The position numbers were made by a program, and so were the translations under genes. From Neelides folsomi (lineage: Eukaryota > Arthropoda > Collembola > Neelipleona > Neelidae): a DNA stretch of 64,000 nucleotides. This document shows positions 1 through 13,300 of the stretch, piece by piece. The notes under the pieces are model-generated. The model was not told where the DNA came from. It searched no databases and saw only the letters and a program-made list of their open reading frames with translations. The stretch is from the NCBI GenBank assembly GCA_034687125.1, contig JAQGBZ010000197.1, forward strand, positions 1 through 64,000, given 5' to 3'. Position 1 is the first letter of the stretch, and every line of letters starts with the position of its first letter.

Positions 1-82
1 TATATATTATTGCTTCTAATTGAATGCCCTATTATTTATTATTGTATTTAATTATATTAAACAATATGATATAATTGTTTAG

Positions 83-3000
83 GGATCGGAATGGCGTGAT
101 TTGAGCTCACAGTTTTACTTGAAGAAGTCTGCCCTTGGAGGGAATCGGGCCGAGCAGAGTCTCGAAAGCCTCAATGAATTGAATCCATACGTCGTTGTGG
201 AATTGAACACCGGGAAGTTGGAACTCGATTTCCTCAGACAGTTTGCCACTGTTGTGTTAACTGATCGAGATGGAACCCATGAGGAATTACTCAAAATTGC
301 TGACTTTTGTCATGCCGAGGGAATTCATTTTATTCTTGCTGAAACTCGTGGAGTTTTTTCTCGTGTCTTCTGCGACTTTGGGGACAATTTCAAAGTTACA
401 GATATGACTGGAGAAGAGCCGGTCTCGGCCATGATTGCATCAGTAACGAGCGAAGAGAGAGGAGCCGTTACTTGCCTTGATGAGGTTCGCCACGGACTTG
501 AAGACGGAGACCACGTCACTTTCACTGAAGTGTCTGGAATGACCGAACTCAATGGTTGTGATCCTATTAAGATTGAAGTTATGGGGCCATACACTTTCAA
601 GCTCAATTGCGATACAACGAGTAAGACATTTTAAATTATTTAATTTTCATTTTATCTAATTTAACTAAAGATATAAATTATAAAAGAGATTGGATTGTTA
701 TAGACTTGGTTAATATAATTTTGTTTATATTGTCTAATTTTAATTATTTTTTTAGAATTCGGCTCATATGTCTCTGGAGGCCGAGTAGTTCAAGTGAAGA
801 TGCCTAAAATTGTGAAGTTCAAAAGTCTTAGAGAATCCTTGAAGGAACTCACCCATGATGACCTGGTCATCTCTGACTATGGAAAGATGGATGCAATTCC
901 ACAGATCCATTTGGCTTTTCAATCTCTCGATGCCTTCATTGATGAGACTGGCGGACGACTTCCACAATCGGCTGGAGATGAAGCTCGATTCCTTGACATT
1001 GCAAAGGGCATTCACTCATCCACTGTCACTCCTATGGAAGACTCTAAAATCGTCACAATTGAAACTGTGGATGAGAAACTGTTGCAGAAGTTTGGTCGCG
1101 TGGCTCGAGGAAATTTGGGCCCAATGAATGCCTTCGTTGGAGGAGTCGTGGCACAGGAAGTTATGAAAGCCTGCAGTGGGAAGTTTAAGCCCATTACTCA
1201 ATGGTTTTACTTTGATGCTATTGAAGCTCTTCCTGATGATCTTGAGAGCGTTGAAGTGACAGGAGGAAGTCGGTACGAAGGGCAAATTGCCTGCTTTGGC
1301 CGCCATTTCCAGGAACGTCTTGGAGCTCAAAAGTTATTTGTTGTTGGTGCTGGAGCCATTGGTTGTGAGCTGATGAAGAACTTTGCAATGATGGGAGTTG
1401 GAGCTGGAACAGGAGAAATCATCGTCACTGACATGGACTTGATCGAACGAAGTAATTTGAATCGTCAGTTCCTCTTTAGAGAGAAAGATATTGGAGGGAA
1501 GAAGGGAGATACAGCAGCGAGGGCGGCCAAGGCAATGAACCCGGACATCCGCGTCACTCCACATTTCAACCGAGTTGGAAATGAGAGCGAAGGGACGTAC
1601 AACGACGATTTCTTTACAGCTCTTGATGGAGTTGTAAATGCATTGGATAATGTGGACGCTAGGATTTACATGGATCGTCGGTGTGTGTATTATCGGAAGC
1701 CTCTTCTCGAGTCGGGGACTTTGGGAACGAAGGGAAACACGCAAGTTGTTCTTCCGCATATCACCGAGAGCTACAGCAATTCTCAAGATCCACCTGAGAA
1801 GTCAATTCCCATTTGTACTTTGAAGAATTTCCCCAATGCGATTGAGCACACGATCCAATGGGCCCGTGACATGTTTGAAGGAGTATTTAGGCAACAGGCT
1901 GAGAATGCAGCACTCTATCTTTCAGACTCACGGTAATTTAAATTTATTATAATTTTATTTGAACATCTTATTTAAACTTTCAATTTATTTTAATTGGATG
2001 TTTAAACATTTAACTAACTTAAATACTTAAACATTTAAATTAACTTTAATATATTTAAACTGATTAGTTGATCAATATTTGTTTTTCCAGTTTCTTGGCC
2101 CGCACAATTGGTCTTCCTGGAAGTCAACCAATTGAAGTTTTGGAATCGGTAAAGAAGGCATTGGTGGAAGAGCGACCAAGGAACTTCGAAGATTGCGTGT
2201 CGTTCGCTAGAAATCTTTGGCAAGAAAACTTCAGTAATCAGATTAGACAACTCCTATTCAACTTCCCTCCAGACCAAGAAACATCAACAGGGCAGCCATT
2301 TTGGTCAGGGCCAAAGAGATGTCCAAGACCTCTTGTCTTTGGAGATGAACTTTCTCTTGATTTTGTCTTCACTGCTGCAAACTTGAGGGCTGAAGTTTAT
2401 GGAATTCCTCAAAATAGAAATCGCCAAGCTGTTTCTGAAATGGCTAGAGCAGTTGTGGTAAGTTCATTAAATAAACCTTTAGTGACTTTAACTTTATTAA
2501 ATAAATTGATCTGTTGATTGATTGATTTGTTTTGTTAATTTTTGATTGTTAGGTGCCGGAATTTGTTCCAAGATCTGGAGTTAGAATAGCCGTCAATGAT
2601 TTAGAAGCACAGAATATGCACCAAGAAATGGCTGACTCGGATAGAATTCAACAATTGAAGGAAACTATTCCTCCTGCTGATACTTTAAAGGTCATTAAAG
2701 AATAATTTTAAAATATTTTATTCTATCAAAATTTTACAATTAGTTTATTAGAAAGGAATCTAATGAATTAAAATATTAATATAGGGTCTCGTGATTACTC
2801 CAATGGAATTTGAAAAGGATTCAGATACGAATCTTCACATTGACTTTATTGCTGCAGCGAGTAACTGCCGTGCTGAAAATTACACCATTGCCACTGTCAA
2901 TCGACTGAAGACTAAGCTGATTGCAGGAAAAATTATTCCAGCTATTGCCACCACAACTTCAGTTGTAGCTGGACTTGTGTGCATTGAACTTTACAAGCTT

Positions 3001-3531
3001 GTCGCAAATAAGCCCATGGAATCTTTTAAGAATGGGTTTGTCAACTTGGCTCTTCCCTTCTTTGGATTCGCAGAGCCGATTAAGACAGGGGTGCAAAAAT
3101 ACTACGAGAAAGATTGGACCATTTGGGATCGATTTGAAGTGGAGGGAGAAATGACACTTCAGGATTTCTTAGACTACTTCAAAAAGAACCATAGGTTGGA
3201 AATTACAATGCTTTCTCAAGGAGTTTGTATGCTCTACTCTTTCTTTATGCCAGCTGATAAGAAAGAAACTCGGAAGAAAATGAGTCTTGTCGATGTAAGT
3301 TTTATTTTTAATTGACAATGGTTAATTTATCAAGTTTATTAAGTTTTACATTATTTACAGAAATAATTTAATTTAATTTAATTTTAGGTCGTGCGGGAAG
3401 TGTCGAAGAAGAAGCTGGAACCTCATGTCCGGGCATTGGTCTTTGAACTCTGCTGCAATGATGAGAACGGTGAAGACATTGAAGTCCCATACGTTCGCTA
3501 TCTGATCCCGCCATCTCAATTGCCCCATTAA
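83..3531 (+). CDS. Uba1: Ubiquitin-activating enzyme E1 (3' six exons; N-terminus outside window)
   Basis: E1 activates ubiquitin with ATP, forming ubiquitin adenylate and then a thioester on its catalytic Cys before passing ubiquitin to E2s, in nucleus and cytosol. Exons by splice signals and phase: 83-620, 756-1932, 2091-2457, 2553-2690, 2785-3294, 3388-3531. They join in frame to 957 residues ending PPSQLPH. Human UBA1 has about 1058 residues, so about 100 (start and first part of the inactive adenylation half) lie before the window. Seen: [10 protein letters not shown] near the visible start; second-half nucleotide-binding loop [15 protein letters not shown] (about 1336-1380); the catalytic-Cys motif [17 protein letters not shown], with the Cys codon at 1814-1816, visible residue 533, consistent with human Cys632; FPPDQ and [12 protein letters not shown] in the Cys domain; and the C-terminal ubiquitin-fold domain in the last two exons ([33 protein letters not shown]). 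All junctions are GT-AG. No damage is seen. Introns are 84-158 bp. Exon edges are inferred but keep frame throughout. Confidence 0.97.
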
Positions 3532-3886
3532 AACCCTCCATTAATATTAAAGACGAATCTTTTGGGATTCGGATCTCTAAATTACCAAAACAAACATCAC
3601 CAACAATCCCATTTTCTTACAATTGGTATATTTGAAATTTAAAATTTTTGTAATATTTTATCTACAATATTCAATTTTATGGCTGTATTTGAGAACTTAA
3701 ACTATAATCTTCTTTTTTTGGTCTTTTTTATAATAACAAATTGTGGAGTATAATTATAATATGTATTTATATAGATTTATTGAGAACCCGCACTAAAAGC
3801 ACAAGATCACATTGCGCCTCTATCCTAAATTCTCTACCTTTTAAAACAATATTTTATTGGCACGCAAAAGTGATTTAAAACATTGT

Positions 3887-3892
3887 AATAAA
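3887..3892 (+). terminator. Possible poly(A) signal of Uba1
   Basis: This is the first AATAAA downstream of the Uba1 stop, giving a 3'UTR of about 360-380 nt. An ATTAAA lies at 3546-3551 but only 15 nt past the stop, too close to be the usual signal. The surrounding DNA is AT-rich, so the match could be chance. Confidence 0.35.
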
Positions 3893-5573
3893 TTATAAAA
3901 TTTAATATAAAAACTTGAAGATATTGATTGCTCTTATAATCTATAGATGATATTTTAGTGTGTATTTTAGCTTATAATATGATTAGCAATATTAGCAAAT
4001 ACAATAAATAGATAATATATTAACACATTATTAATTAGTTAATTTAGAGTATACAAGATATAGATATTTTAGCAATATTTAATAACTAATTTCAGTCAAG
4101 AGTTGAGAATTGAGATAAAAGAAAATGAATCATTGAAAATATGAATTAAATGTGTATTTAAATATCATAAAATGATTAAACGCGAGAACCAAGCATTTTT
4201 ATGTTTTATCACTTCAATTAATCCAGTTTTAAAAGTTTTCAATGAATGTGGAGGGTAATTTTTTGAGGGGATTTATTTAAAAAAGGAATAATAATTATTT
4301 GAGAATTAAGAAGGTAATTGAAATGTAATTTTTAAAGTGAAAATGTCAAACGTGTGTTTTAAAAGCTTGCGTTTCTTGCTATTGTGTAATATAATTTATA
4401 AAATCTAGAAGTTGAATAAAGTTCAGAAATTGAAGATATTTTTCATTTTTTATTAAATCTTAATTAATCAGCATTACAAATCTATTAAGGATAACATTTA
4501 ACAATAATTTCACATACTATACTGTTAGTGTGCGAGTCTTGTATTGTATTTGTATGTACAGATACCATACATATAGATTTTGGTTTGTTGTTATTTAATT
4601 TTGAGTGTTTATTCAACGTTGGTTTAATAGATAATGAGAATTAGTTTTGGTTTTTTGAATGATAGAATGAATAATTGTTTGGAGAATGATTTAAAGCGAA
4701 AGAATGTTGTTCAATAGGTAACTCCGTAACTCCGCTTTCCCTTCCTCTCTGTTGGGAGTTTTGAATAGAGGAAGAACAAAGACTAGTCCCTTGATTCCAT
4801 TTAGCCCCATTTGACGTAAACTGGGGCTTCTATTCTCTTCCAAGCATTGAATCGGAGAAATTCACCCCCGTTTCTTTTCTCATTCACGAGATTCTCGTTT
4901 TGTGGGTTTGGGCCGAAATCGTTTGATTATCCCCAAATCTCAGAATCCTTCCCTTACGTCATTCCGCATCCTTCGCCAGTACCGGTCGATGTTTATGTAA
5001 GATCAAATTGCACTTTCCTCTTTAGCTACAATGACAACTTCCTTCCATTGGCATCCTATGCATTATGATGTAATTTACTATTGGAATGTGTAAAGTCAAT
5101 CATATTACTTTAATTAAGTCGTTCATTCCCTTCATCTGGAATTACATGTATTGTAATGGAATTCTTTTCGTGAGTGTAAAATCATGTCACGTACTTTATA
5201 AAGAATTTTTGATTGAGGAATTCTATGGGTGTTGGGCATGCCAAGTTGATCTGACTTATTTGTTTGATTATGATTCTGATTTTATTGGTTTAATGAAAAA
5301 AATGACATTTATGCGGACCATCATTTATGGAATTTGAGAGAGAAGAAGAGCCAAGTGCGTGTTAACTAATTGTAAGGAAGAACTCGAGCCTTTTAAATGT
5401 TTGTGTGGATTGGGCGAAGGAGTTAACTTAGTTGTTTATAGTGAGGATTTAAAGGATCGTTTGAAATGAGAAATGAGAGCGAAACCGGTTGATTTGGATT
5501 GCGACCATTCTACTCCTAATTTCCATTTTGTTTGATAAAAAAGAACGTGTGATTTAGTCGAATCGTGTCGTCA
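3893..5573. other. Intergenic, between two converging genes
   Basis: This is the tail-to-tail spacer between Uba1 (+) and the secreted Gly/Ala-rich gene (-). It is AT-rich to about 4700. A less AT-rich block from about 4700 to 5500 has short open frames on the + strand with no recognisable protein and no convincing splice sites. I see no RNA gene, repeat or transposon here. Confidence 0.6.
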
Positions 5574-5583
5574 TTTATTTATT
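5574..5583 (-). terminator. Possible poly(A) signals of the secreted-protein gene
   Basis: Two overlapping AATAAA hexamers on the minus strand (TTTATT at 5574-5579 and 5578-5583 on the plus strand) are the first exact signals after the stop at 5882, implying a 3'UTR of about 300 nt. The context is AT-rich and the call is weak. Confidence 0.3.
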
Positions 5584-5881
5584 CACTCTGTCTCTTAACT
5601 AGAACAGTTTCAATTATTAAGAACATGTATATAAAAATATAGTGTTTATATTTACTATAAGTTTCAGTAAATGTATTTATCTTGTGACAGTAGTAAATAA
5701 GATTAGGCTTCTTGTAAGTTTAAATATTAAAATAATTGATCCATTAACTTAATTAATATTTAAAAGTCCGACATTTAAAGTTCAGTCCCGTCCTTATTAC
5801 TTCGTGAGTAATTCTTATAAAATAAAATGTCATTATTTAAACTTGTTTATCACAATGATAGAATTATAGGTAGAGAGATTC

Positions 5882-7138
5882 TTAATGTCCACTTCCTCCA
5901 TATCCTCGGATATTGGCCTGGGCTGAAGCAGCAGCTGAAGCTGCTTTGTTTGCAGCGGCTTGAGCAGCAGCCAAATCTGCAAGTGAAGCTTGTTGTTTTG
6001 CTGCAAGGGCTTGGGCGTTCTGTTGAGCTTGGTAAGCCATTTGAGCTTGGGCGGCTTGAACAGCTTGGACAGCTTGAAGAGCAGCGGCTGCTTGAGCAGC
6101 GTGGTTTTGGGCTGCTTGTGCTGCGGCTGCAAGGGCTTGGGCTTGTTGAACAGCTTGGACCTTTGTTGACTCAACGGCTTGTGTTGCTTGAGACACTTGG
6201 GCTGCAAGAGTTGCTTCTGCTTGTGCAGCAGCTTGGGCGGCTTGGGCCGCTTGAGTGATTTGAGCTGCTTGGGCTTGTTTTGCAGCTACAACGGCTTGTG
6301 CCTGCTGGGCAGCTTGGGACGCTTGGCCTGCAAGGGTCGCTGAAGCTTGTTGAGCCGCTTGGTAAGCGGCGGCTCCTTGAGCGGCTTGGGCAGCTTTGGC
6401 TTGATTGGCGGCTTGTTGAGCAATTGCGGCAGCTCCGCCAGTTCCGCCACCGTATCCGTAACCACCACCACCGCCGTAACCACCGCCGCCTCCGAATCCT
6501 CTCTTGTCTCTCTTCCCATCGTCCCCTTTGGACTCTTCTTCTCCACCCAAAGCAGAGGCGACTAAAAATGTATTGTATTATCAAAATATCTAGAAATTCC
6601 TCAATTTCCAATACACCTTAATTTGGCAAGTTGTAAAGTTTTAATTAATTAAATTTTAACAAGCAAAAATGATAGAATTAAAAAAAATCGTTTTTATAAA
6701 ATAATTATATTCAAATCCTTTACAATAAATATGTTTAATTAATTAATTTGTTTTTAAAAGAAGAAAAAATAAAATCGTAGTTGAATCCACGTTGAAACTA
6801 AGTAAAGATTTCCCAACATGACCCTTTATAGCATTACTTAATAGCATTTATTAAATACGCTTAGATTTTAAGATTTAATAATGTGAATAATTTGAAAATT
6901 AAATAAAGGATTGTTAAGCTGTTAGTTCAACATTGTATTGTTAAGCCTTGTTTAATGTTGCACAATTTTTAACTATAAGTGAAAACTATTAAAATATCAA
7001 AAAATTAAACTAGATCTATATAAAATTAATAAAATTAAATAAAATTAATGCAAAAGGTGTTGTTTTTTAAATTAAAATTTAAAAAAACGAAATACCGAAA
7101 AGAGCAAGACAGACGGTGGTGTACAGAATTTTCTTCAT
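5882..7138 (-). CDS. Secreted Gly/Ala/Gln-rich protein precursor, DUF745-like
   Basis: Two exons: 7138-7096, then 6561-5882 across a 534-bp intron. The G/TC junction gives 240 residues and a TAA stop. Residues 1-18 (MKKILYTTVC, then LALFVASA) are a typical signal peptide with a cleavage site after VASA. The acidic/basic stretch at 19-35 ends in R32-D-K-R35, a furin-type site, so the mature chain probably starts at Gly36. Then come a glycine-tyrosine segment (about 36-56, GFGGGGGY repeats), a long Ala/Gln-rich part (about 57-230; AAQAAQ and QAVQAAQ words, almost no Pro or large hydrophobics, predicted helical), and a short NIRGYGGSGH tail. The composition and AAxxAQ pattern recall arthropod secreted proteins of the DUF745 type and silk or cuticle-like structural proteins. 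I cannot confirm a family by reading alone. The exact function is unknown. The start is the only ATG giving a signal peptide and lies about 85 nt downstream of a TATA-like box. The opposite strand over exon 2 is also open, but only as a by-product of Ala/Gln codons. Confidence 0.85.
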
Positions 7139-7220
7139 GATGAATCCGAACACGTTCCCTGGATGCTAATCAAGAATCGCTGAAAGACAATCTGTGGTTT
7201 CAATCGACTCCGCGCTCCAC

Positions 7221-7227
7221 TTAAATA
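7221..7227 (-). promoter_or_regulatory. TATA-like box upstream of the secreted-protein gene
   Basis: On the minus strand the sequence reads CCTATTTAAGTGG, with the TATTTAA core about 83-90 nt before the start codon. A TTTCAGCG initiator-like word follows near 7180-7186. A GGGCGGGG GC box lies further upstream at about 7331-7338. A strong core promoter fits an abundant, tissue-specific secreted structural protein. The transcription start has not been seen directly. Confidence 0.45.
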
Positions 7228-7338
7228 GGGAATTAGGCAGGTCATTGGGGTAAGGGGAAAAGTAAAGGGCCGTCACAGTTCCCCGAACACTCCCAATTAG
7301 CGAAATCCGCAAACTTTTGCCGGAAAACAAAGGGCGGG

Positions 7339-10300
7339 GGGAGTCTCCGTTCTCGTCGTCGTTGATTGAGAGAGGGAGAGAGTTCCATCTTTGTTCTTCC
7401 ATACATCCACAGAGATTCAAAACTTTTACTTTGAGAAATCTCTTTTGTTCACTCACAGACACTCGTTCCTTTTGTGACTTCATCATCCCTTTGGTTTCGT
7501 AATACGAAGCAGCGTCTCCGTCACACTGCATGAGAATGTCGAACAACTCCTTGGGCAGAGATTCGAGTCTGTGAGATCACACAAGTTGGGAAAAAGAAAT
7601 GCAGATTCATTCCCTCGCGTGAGAAGTTCATCAATATAATTTTTATGTTTGATAAAGTCAAAAGGGAGTCATTAGCATAGAACAATAAATAAACCAAAAC
7701 ATTCCTCATGTGAATTTCTCTGTCAAGTTCCGTCAATATAAACTTTATCATTATGACATTGATCATATTTATGCTGATTCATTTTACTTTCTGCGTTTGT
7801 TGTTTTCTTAATTGGTTTTTAATTTCTCTATTGTGAAAATAGTGAAAAAGTTAAATGAATTTGTTAAATATTAAATTCATTATCATGCATTTATATTATA
7901 AAGGCCTGTAAAATAAAAGTTCTGTTCTGAATTTTTCAATAAAAGCAGAAATTGATAATTAAGATTAAGGACATTTGTCAAACTGAGATATTTGTAGTTT
8001 TGATTTTGTAATAATGTTAAATAACATAGAATGCGATTATTAGAGCTTTTCATTAATTCATAATAAAGTAATGAGGAATTTAATGAGGAATTGCGGGTAA
8101 TGCATGTAATTTTATGGTAGATTCTTTTAACCCATTTGTATGAAAATAAATAAAAAATGTAAACCAATACTCTTTTATCTGTATATACAAATATTGTTTA
8201 TGTATTGTAGATTATATTGAGAGTAGATTGTAGATTTCAAAAATTTCTTTAAATAGAGTTGTATTGAAAACTTAAAAAGGAAATTACACATGCTTGAGCT
8301 TGTGTACTATTAATATATAAATAACTTGAGTGGGGGTTGTTGGAGATGATCTAGCTGGGACCGGTATTTCACTATTTACATGCAGATTCACAGGGTCTTT
8401 GTACTTTTCTGGATGAAGCCAAGCAGATTTGGATTCTTAGATGTGAAGAACAAAATGATATTTACATTTAAATGTCTTCCACTTATTCCATTCATCCTAA
8501 AAAGATTCAAATAAATAAATTGAAAAATTCAAATTCAATTTTCATCTTCAAACGCTTCCCCCATAATGCTCAAATTCTTCTAATGTCGATCTCGTTCAGA
8601 ATTTAACCAAAATGGAAGCCGTGTTCAATTGCAAAATTGCAAGCTTTGTTCACATTTACAAACATTGAGAAATTGGGAAACTTTAAAATACAATTAGCAT
8701 AAATCTAAAAAACTGTTTGTTCTGTCTTATTTCTTATATCAATATTAATGTAAGGAATATTCCTTACCTGCTAAATAAATTTTGCTGAAACGATTAAATA
8801 CGCTTATAATAAAGTTTAGTTTTACCGTATACCAATTTCCATTTTATTGATATAAAGTGAAATAAATAGCAGATTGGTGTGGGTGTGGATTGAACAGCTA
8901 TTGTTTTTTATGTTAGTTCCGTGTAGATTGCGTTGGATTCATTGACATTCCATTTCCCTTAAATAAGTACAAGACGTGTTGTTTGGAAGGTATTTTGATC
9001 TCTCGAGTGTGACTCTTCTTCTTCCCCGAATTCTCCTTTGAACGAGGGATGTAAATGTGAGGGAGTGGGAAGTGAGATTCGAGTAATCTGCATCCCCCTT
9101 ACGTAGATGACGCGATGAGGATTAAAAGTGGTTAAAAAAGAGGAAATCTCTGGGCGAAATCGCCTTTGTCTCTCGCTAAATCTCTCTTCATCACATTCAT
9201 ATCTCGCCCGGTTGATCTTATCGGAAATGGATCTCCTAATGAGTTCTAACCCTCCTCATCCGCTCTCGAATAACGGGGCCACGAGGGAAACCGGGAAAGA
9301 TTAACTCATTTTACAGGACTGAGAAACTATGAACTCAAATATCACACTCATTGTGTGTATGTTGATCGACATTTACGCCAACTTCATTTTCATGCAAACC
9401 ATGGCTTGTCGTCGGAACTTCCAACAAAATTTTCAGACTCCCCGTGTTGTTTTCTTGTTTTCTATAAAACGAACAATTTGCAACGGTTTGCAAAAAATAA
9501 TGAAAAGAACAAATTTTGCAAATGTTAAATATTTGAAACGAATTCTACTTATATCTTTATTTTAAAAGTCTTAGAATAATTAATAACTAATAAAATTTAA
9601 ATTAATTAAAGTGGATTCAAAGAGGATTTTAATGAAGTCACAAAAAGATTAAATGTGAACATAATCGTACACATTTTTAATGCTCTTACTTCCTCTGACT
9701 CTCAAAATTGTGAAGTAAGACAAATGTTGGAGTTCCGGTGAAGAAGTGTATTTGTCCATTAGTCCCTTAATAATGGATCTAATCGAGAAATGGGTAAATG
9801 GAGGGATCCCTTTGATCCTACGACGATGTCCGTAATGGTAGAGTAAATGGAGGGTTTTTGTCCCGAGTTTCCCCTTCCTCCCGGAATTCTCCCTTCCTAA
9901 TTGAATGAAATGGAGTATGGATAAAAAGATCCCCACCCCTCCTACTTCTCGCCCCGAATTAACCAAATTTCGGTTCGTAAATGACGCATCACTTCGGCCG
10001 ATGAGCCTTAAGCTCTTTTCTATATCCCACAATGCTTAGATCCCAACGACACACTCTGCGTCTTCATCCCCTGATCCAAATGAAGTCTCTTCCAATGTGA
10101 TTTCCCCTTTTGAAAACGAATCCTGTAGAAGTAAAGGAACACTCTCGCGAATCTACATGTAAATATATGCACATAATTGCATTAATAAATAAAAATCGTT
10201 AAATTTTTAACAAATCCGCTGAGAGAAAACTGAATTTGAATATGAACTCACTGTTCAAACTCTTGTTCTCAATGTGAAGGTAGGGGTTGTTTGGAGAGTA

Positions 10301-13300
10301 CATAAATGTACATAAATATTGTTCACGGTTTGGGACCGCACTTGTTCTTATATTTATTTTGTCTCTGGCGGTTCATTAGGTAATTCAGGAATATGAATAT
10401 TCAATTTCTCCTCCCCCAGTTGACATTCCGGTGGGGGAGGAGACGTAAAAAATGCAAATGTCGGGTCCTTCAGCACCTTCCGTTCCACCGAACCGGAGCC
10501 CATTTTTTATGTTGGGCGCTGTTCGCTGTTGGCGAAAGGCATGACGAAAGGAGAGACAACGGGGAAGCATCCTCGGTTGATCAAATCCTCCATTATTCTC
10601 CTACAGCCCCCGTTTTATCTCAAATGTAGCGTAATGACGGCGGAGCCGCCCTTCCCGACCCACCCTCAATGAAGAAAGAGCTTCCACATCCATCCATCCT
10701 GAGGAAATGGATTCTCTTCGACGGCGAAGAAGAAAAACTCATCAGAGACGAGAAGTGACCGGCCTTTAGAAAATGATTGAAGACCAAATGACCACGCATT
10801 AAAATGTATGAGAATGGAGATTCGGTTCCTCGGGAGCTCCCAAAGAAAGGGTTTCGCCCCATTCCTCAATACGCTTCTCCTTTGATGTTCTCTGAGGCTG
10901 AAGGAGACGGACGAGATGTAGCCAAAGACTATCTTTCCGACTATCGCCAAACGCCAGGCTCATTTTTAGTCACCCAGACACCCATTACTCAAAGGAGATC
11001 AAGTCTACATCTATATAGCCCATATCCCACAATGTTTCCATATTCTTCCATGTCCAGCCAATATCCAATATAAACTTGCAAACTCAACATTGCAACTTTT
11101 TTTATCTTCTATGCAGCTATGTACTTGTATCGTAATACATATACGTAATGCATACATAATTATAATTACTAATGTTGGATTAACTTTAGTAATATTGTAG
11201 GAGATTGTATGCGTTCATTAGCTATATTACATATTTACTAAAATATCCAATTAAGTTATAATTATAATTTTTTAGTCTATTTGGGTTTTTTGTTAATAAA
11301 GTTTATAGTGATTTTGAAGTTTTCTAAACAAAACGTGAATAAAATGATAAGATCACATGTGGATGTTTTTGGAAAGCGAGGAGAAACGTATGTTGGGCAT
11401 ATATAGGAGGAAATGGATTTCTTATAAGATTCAAAGACCCATATAGTAAATTGTATTAAAGGGGGTGAGTTAGAAGATTGGACGAAGGCGGCCGCCGCCG
11501 CGAAGGAAAAAAAGATTTTCATCTTGTGAAAAAATCTAACATTATACTTTACAAGTAAGTCGGCTCAAGGTGTCATCACAGAGTTTCTCACTGAATTCCA
11601 TTATGGATTTCGCCCCCATTGAATTGGAGATGACTCGTTTCTATAGCCGTTCCCCCCCATTCCTCCTCCGTAACGATAGGCGGTGCTAAAAAAATCCACA
11701 CCGCCGGGAATCCTCTCACTTCATCCCTTCTCTTTCAAAGAGATTTCCTCCTTCCGACCTCCAACTCCTCTTAAAACCATGGAATGATGAATTTTATCCC
11801 TCGACTCAATTCAGAGATGATACATCTCCGAGAGACCCCGAACGGATGCTCCCAACTTTCCAGAGGGTTAAAATACAGAATATTAAATTTAAGAATCCAC
11901 CAGAAGTTGGCCCAACACGGGGATCCAAACTTCTGCACACTCAGTTCTGGTTCAAATTGTTCTACACAGCGCGAGGATCCACCTGTGCCATCAGCCGGTG
12001 TAGCTCATAGGCCGTTTCCTCAACAATAGAGACAACAATAGGTTAGGCACGGGCCATCTGCCCCGAACAATACGAGGACCGAAGGAGAGATTTTTGCAAT
12101 TCAAATTCAATTCCTCCTCCCTTTCCTCGTTTCAACCCTCCACCAGCCGTCCACGGAAGAGACAAACTCTCTATATAAACATTTCTATCCTCGTTTTTCA
12201 TCCAACTACCTTTTTTAAACTGCGGCGACCCTCAGACCTCAATGAAGACCCGAAGGCTGCAATGAGGATCCATTTCATTAAAAATTATTTCACCTTATTA
12301 AAAACATCACCACCGGTCATATTGGCTTTAACAAATGCTTCTTTATGTACAAATATATCAAACCAACACTTTGGAATCTTTATGACTATAAAGACTTTTG
12401 GATTTTTAAAGCATCATGTCGAAACTTTTAAAGCATGGAAAATGTCCTTTATGAATCTGTACATTGTAAGTACAAGGATATGTCTTTATAAGTAAAGAAA
12501 AGGGGAACCGACGCCAAGAAATAAGAAAATTGTAGTAAGGGGATTTCATTATAATTTCCCCGGATTTCCCTTTGAGTTTAAAAGTTCATTTGAGGGGAGT
12601 TGAGTCTGTATGAGGTTTGGTATGAAAGGGAAATATTAGGTTTAGCTTGATAATTTTTTGGGTGAGTTTTCAGGGGAGCTGCAAGTGGGGAGTTTCCCAT
12701 CATTCTCTTCCAACAAGGAACCTCCGCCAGCTTGGGTAGAATCAAAGTCCAATATTATCACAGCTAATCCTAGCGTGTAATTTTCTGGCTTAGAATCGCG
12801 CATATGCTTCATCCCATTCGGGTTTTAGATGAAGGACCCAGCAGCAGCACAACCACCAGATCCCAGACGACAGAAACGGAGAGAAAAATAGTCTGAATAT
12901 TCATGTGGATTTGCATTGCAAATTGAGGAGAAGGTTCGGACGAGATCCTCTCATTCCGACAATTCCTTCCTCTCGAGAGACACACTTTTCTCCCGAAACA
13001 CTCGGAACACCTTAAACTCATCTCTTATACAATACGGAGGATTTCTATCCGTAATGCATATTCCCCTCTTTCCTTTTAATCTACAGAGCCCTGCCACTTT
13101 TAACTATTTAAGATTGAAAGAGGAAATTTCCATAGTTGGATTTTAACTCGTCACACTCTTCAACTCCATTTCTCACTCTTGAGAAATAAATGAGGTGGAT
13201 TCGCCAAGAGAAAAAGGAAATTAATCAAAAATTCACTTTTTATTTCTTTTAATCTTTCTTTCATGCTTTCCTTTAATTTCTATTCCTTAATTGTTTTTTA

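Noticed and set aside
1334-1786. 150-codon minus-strand frame inside Uba1
   Set aside because: It lies wholly within conserved Uba1 coding sequence; it is a shadow frame.
5827-6621. Long plus-strand and other minus-strand frames over the secreted-protein exon, rich in Leu/Gln or Arg/Ser
   Set aside because: They are by-products of Ala/Gln codons of the real minus-strand exon and lack starts, splice sites or family likeness.
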